A stretch of DNA of 64,000 nucleotides from Margaritispora aquatica (taxonomy: Eukaryota; Ascomycota; Leotiomycetes; Helotiales; Discinellaceae). The translations under genes and the position numbers were made by a program. Below the pieces are notes generated by a model, which made no database searches, had not been told where the DNA came from, and saw only the letters and a list, made by a program, of their open reading frames with translations. The stretch spans positions 248,001 through 312,000 of the forward strand of contig VJWN01000029.1 of NCBI GenBank assembly GCA_007644065.1, given 5' to 3'. Position 1 is the first letter of the stretch, and each line of letters starts with the position of its first letter. Positions 60,832 through 64,000 of the stretch are shown here, piece after piece.

Positions 60832-62070
60832 TTACCTCTGAGCCATTGGGCTAGATTTTAGAATCACATCCTGATTATCCCCGCTCTTGACACCATCATA
60901 CGCTGGCAATTGCTCGTCATGTATCGAGTTAGAACCATCAGACTCGCCTTTTCCCTTCCCTTTTCCAATCGGGTTCTCAAGCCCCTTGCCCTTTCCGCCC
61001 TTCTCGCTCTTCTCAATCCCATCCTCGTTCTCGCGTCCATGGACCCAGAAATCCAATGCCAAGGTACCGCCATGCTTGGGCTTCCTTCTCCCAAGCAAGA
61101 AGGCCAATATAGCTAAGGCGACACTCACACCTACTGAGACACCGACACCAATACCAACGGTGCTAGCCTTGCTGCTCGAATTGCTTGGTACGCCGATGGA
61201 TGTTGATACAGGTGCTCCTGGAGTAGACGACGAGGTCGGCAAGCTAGATGAGGCTGGAGGTGCGGAACGGCTTGACTGTAATGTGGAGGTGGTTCCTGAG
61301 CCGGTGAAGGTTGTGACGCGGGTGGAAGTTGTCCTGGCGGGTGAACTCGTGGCCATTGAGGTGGGTACACTGGACGATGACGTAGATGAGAGTATGCATG
61401 TTCCACCAAACTGTTGCTTGGGCGTGTCGGCAGACACAAATGTCACATAAGCGCACTTGGATTTTAAGTCAGTATTTCGCGCACATCCTATAACTTATAC
61501 ACTTACCTGGTACAGCTCCTCGATGTTGGAAATATCTACCTCCGGATACTTGTAGTGCAAATCATGCGTGAAGAGCACTGATCTCAATCCAAATGTAGCA
61601 TTCATTCCCACAACATCAGCGAAATCCGTTCGCAGTGCCGTATTCACCAAAGCCGTGGCATTGATGATCTCACTTCCACACATAGAGCTGGTAGTGAGAT
61701 TTTGCCAACTTCCTGCGGCAGCATATGCCCAGGTGTCTCCTTTTGACTGCTGTGTCTCAGCACTGATTTGTCCGAGGTACATGTCTGTCACGAAGTAGTA
61801 CTCAGCGTACCGTCCGCTTGTATTTTTGACACTCCATTGAAATTGCCCACCCATGACGGGGAATATAGTTCTTGGTTCATTGCCTGTCAGAGGTACGCTG
61901 TGACAGGGAAATGGAGAAGGGTCATTCACTCCAACTAGGCGGGAGTCTATGGTGATGTAACCAGAATTTATGGGCGGTGGCCATGTTAGGTCCACACCGA
62001 TGCTATACGTCCATGAGACTGCGAGTGGTACGAGCCATGCCAAAGCGAGAGCTGGAAGGAGCCTCATCAC
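60832..62070 (-). CDS. Single-pass cell-surface protein with Ser/Thr-rich stalk, 395 aa, 2 exons
   Basis: Exons are complements of 62070-61507 and 61455-60832. Signal peptide MMRLLPALALAWLVPLAVS. The ectodomain (about 20-200) has few Cys and several N-glycosylation sequons (NTS, NLT, NAT). Next come a Ser/Thr/Pro-rich stalk (about 210-285), one membrane helix (VGIGVGVSVGVSVALAILAFLL) and a basic stop-transfer RRKPKHGG. The cytosolic tail is rich in Lys and Gly (GKGKGLENPIGKGKGKG). The layout resembles fungal Wsc/Mid2-type sensors or the common signal-peptide / 7-Cys-free surface proteins, but I see no WSC Cys pattern. The stop codon lies within a splice-donor-like AGGTAAGA, so a further 3' exon cannot be excluded. 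Confidence 0.8.
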
Positions 62071-62945
62071 GGGGTATGGAGAAAGGGTACCACGTTCATC
62101 TTGAGAATCTGGCAGGGTGTTGGGTTTTAAGGTTATGCGAATCCCGGATCGTCGTTGACTCCACCTTGCTGTGCCGCTTTGCTACATCCTCGTATTCAGT
62201 TCATCCGGATAACCTAGCTCTTATCTCCTTGGGTTCTTATAAACCATTTTTGACTCTGATCATGTCGCGACTTGCTTGCATAGAACAATCTTGTAGCTTC
62301 CCAGCCCTGTAATTGAGAGAGACCATGAATTTTCAAGATACAACCACTTGCATCGTTTCTAAGTTCGTGCCTCGCGACATATGCAAGCCAGGAGAATTTC
62401 CCTTACTGACGTGCTTACATACTAGCTCCGGAAGCTTGTATCTGGATAAGACGACGGCGCTTTAGATGGCTTATATTTGATTCTTTTCGTTATAGTCTCG
62501 TGCGTGACGAAACTAGATATAATAACGTTCAAGAATATAACCCGTGTTCGTGTAGCCAAGAAATAGAGTGACAAAATTCCAAGTAGTAACCACATCTGGA
62601 ATGGCATAAAGCTTCTAAGCTCTCCACTTTATAATTTCAAGAACATAACATAGTGCGCCTAGCAGTTTGAAGTTGCTGCACTTTGGTTCGTAAGATCGGA
62701 TGATCTGAATTGCCAAAGTTAGGATGATGACATACTGTGAACTTGTGCGAACTTTTGTAGAAGCATTCTATAGTTTCTCCAGGGTCCGATTCTCCGGCAA
62801 GTGATGGAACTGGACCACTCAGGAACTGATAGTTTTAGTGGATAGTTTCACAACACCTTTCTTGAATGATATCACTTCATCAATCTCTCTCTGGCGCTGG
62901 AGCCTGAACTTCGAGGGAGCAAAAACTGGCAGATGTTGCCACATA
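62071..62945. other. Intergenic
   Basis: Promoter of the surface protein and 3' flank of the next minus-strand gene. No coding frame is supported. Confidence 0.5.
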
Positions 62946-63957
62946 TCAACCCATCTCAAAATGAGGAGTTGATCCCTCCATCTCCGCAATATATGCACTG
63001 CCGGCTCCCTGAGTGTTCAGCAAGTAAGATCTGTAATTCCCATTGCGGTACGGATTCCTAGAATTCAAGAATATCGCCTCGGCGGCAGCAGTTGGGCTAA
63101 TGATACGAGCAATATCTTCAGGTGGAGGAGAAATTCGATAGTAGTCTTCTGGCAGCGCATCGCTTGGAAAGTCACTAGGAAAAGCATAAACTTGTGATGG
63201 CATGGACGGAGGACTGAATAGCTGCACTTTGATATTCTCTGGCGTTAGAGATGGAGTTGGTGGCGAGTGTAGAGGAACAAATAATGGTTGCACTTTTGAA
63301 GATCCTGAAATCAGTGAAGGTGTTGTACCTCTCAGCATTGGGTCTTGATGCTGAGCTCCAGACATGTAGACAGGCATATTTTCGTCTTCGTCGCGGACTT
63401 GAGTCGCTGGTTGTTTTCCTCTTTTAACGGCTGACATTCTACCATTTATATTCATAGCAGGAGGTGATTTTCGAGCGAGCTGCTTTGCTAGCACAATCTG
63501 TCTTGTGATTTCGGCATCTTCAACGGCTTGGTTTTGCTTGTCTTCGAGGCTTTTTTTCCGGTTTGCTGCCTCCACCAATTTAAGCTCTGTACCCTCTTAA
63601 GCTTGAGTCGAATGAGACGGCGTCTGTAAAGCATTACATACCTCTGATTTTCTTCTTAGTTGCTAAGCTAGCAAATGCACCTTTGATAGATTGAAAGCGA
63701 TGATCCAGCTTGGATGCCTTCCTATGATCAGGGGAGAACGGCATAGCATCCACTGCGCGAGCAGCATTGATCCCAATTTCACTTGCTATGAGGCTGTCAT
63801 GATGTGAAGTTGGGACGAAAAGTGCAGAATGGACAGCCTATTGACCTCGAAACCCTGACCGAATATCACTTTGCAGCTGAAGCTTCGCATGAAGCCTTGT
63901 TTCATCAACAATGAGTTCATTTGCTGGTGTTCTCGATTGTGGCGATATAGATAACAT
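62946..63957 (-). CDS. Hypothetical coiled-coil protein, about 301 aa, 3 exons
   Basis: Exons are complements of 63957-63846, 63785-63642 and 63595-62946; all join in frame. N-terminal SP-rich opening (MLSISPQSRTPANELIV), then a helical charged region (DHRFQSIKGAFASLATKKKI, ELKLVEAANRKKSLEDKQNQ, ITRQIVLAKQLARK) likely to form a coiled coil. The C-terminus is Pro/Ser-rich and disordered (PLHSPPTPSLTP, ISPPPEDIARIISPT). I recognise no family. A stop codon precedes the first ATG in frame, but an upstream exon beyond the window edge is possible. The intron 2 acceptor (AAG) was chosen for frame. Confidence 0.65.
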
Positions 63958-64000
63958 AGATGCTGCTTGTCATTGGTTATAAGCCTTAAACCAACTGGAT

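Overview
The window reads as nuclear DNA of a filamentous ascomycete (Pezizomycotina). Its genes are split by short GT..AG introns (mostly 40-140 nt) with CTAAC/CTGAC-like branch sites. The gene families are typical fungal ones: a HET-domain protein, a fungal seven-helix receptor, a Vtc4 polyphosphate polymerase, an F-box protein and a berberine-bridge-like oxidase. Intergenic DNA is rich in microsatellites and TACCTACC motifs. The look of several proteins suggests Leotiomycetes, but that is an impression and not a measured result. I see no rRNA, tRNA, CRISPR array or intact transposon.

Layout. The left edge (1-55, minus) holds only the first 18 codons of an amidohydrolase like 2,3-dihydroxybenzoate decarboxylase. 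An orphan protein (2070-2867) follows. Next is a well-preserved nine-exon PARP gene (3384-5974, minus), head to head with an F-box protein (6589-8387). A STIMATE/TMEM110-type vacuolar membrane protein lies at 9685-10992. From 13.9 to 20.1 kb, all on the minus strand, come a cytochrome P450, a small secreted Cys/Ser/Thr-rich protein and an aquaglyceroporin. The aquaglyceroporin is broken by one extra base in a T8 run. From 23 to 26 kb lie a four-exon hypothetical gene and a decayed aminoglycoside-phosphotransferase-like (APH) fragment. About 10.7 kb then contain no convincing gene (26.06-36.74 kb).

The right half is denser: a seven-helix receptor (36743-38387), an ankyrin protein (41055-43545, minus) and the Vtc4 polyphosphate polymerase (46960-49518). 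An SGNH hydrolase (49930-51351, minus) sits head to head with a HET-domain protein (51729-53793). After these come a secreted FAD oxidase (54001-55494, minus), a small membrane protein (57260-57954), an extended SDR (58580-59584), a single-pass surface protein (60832-62070, minus) and a coiled-coil hypothetical (62946-63957, minus).

The genes do not form a pathway or an obvious secondary-metabolite cluster. They look like ordinary dispersed loci: DNA repair, vacuolar polyphosphate, water/glycerol transport, signalling and self-recognition. The gene-poor 20-36 kb stretch holds the relics. Exon models were built by eye from splice signals and frame continuity. In every multi-exon model the exon lengths sum to a multiple of three, except the frameshifted aquaporin, which is exactly one base too long.
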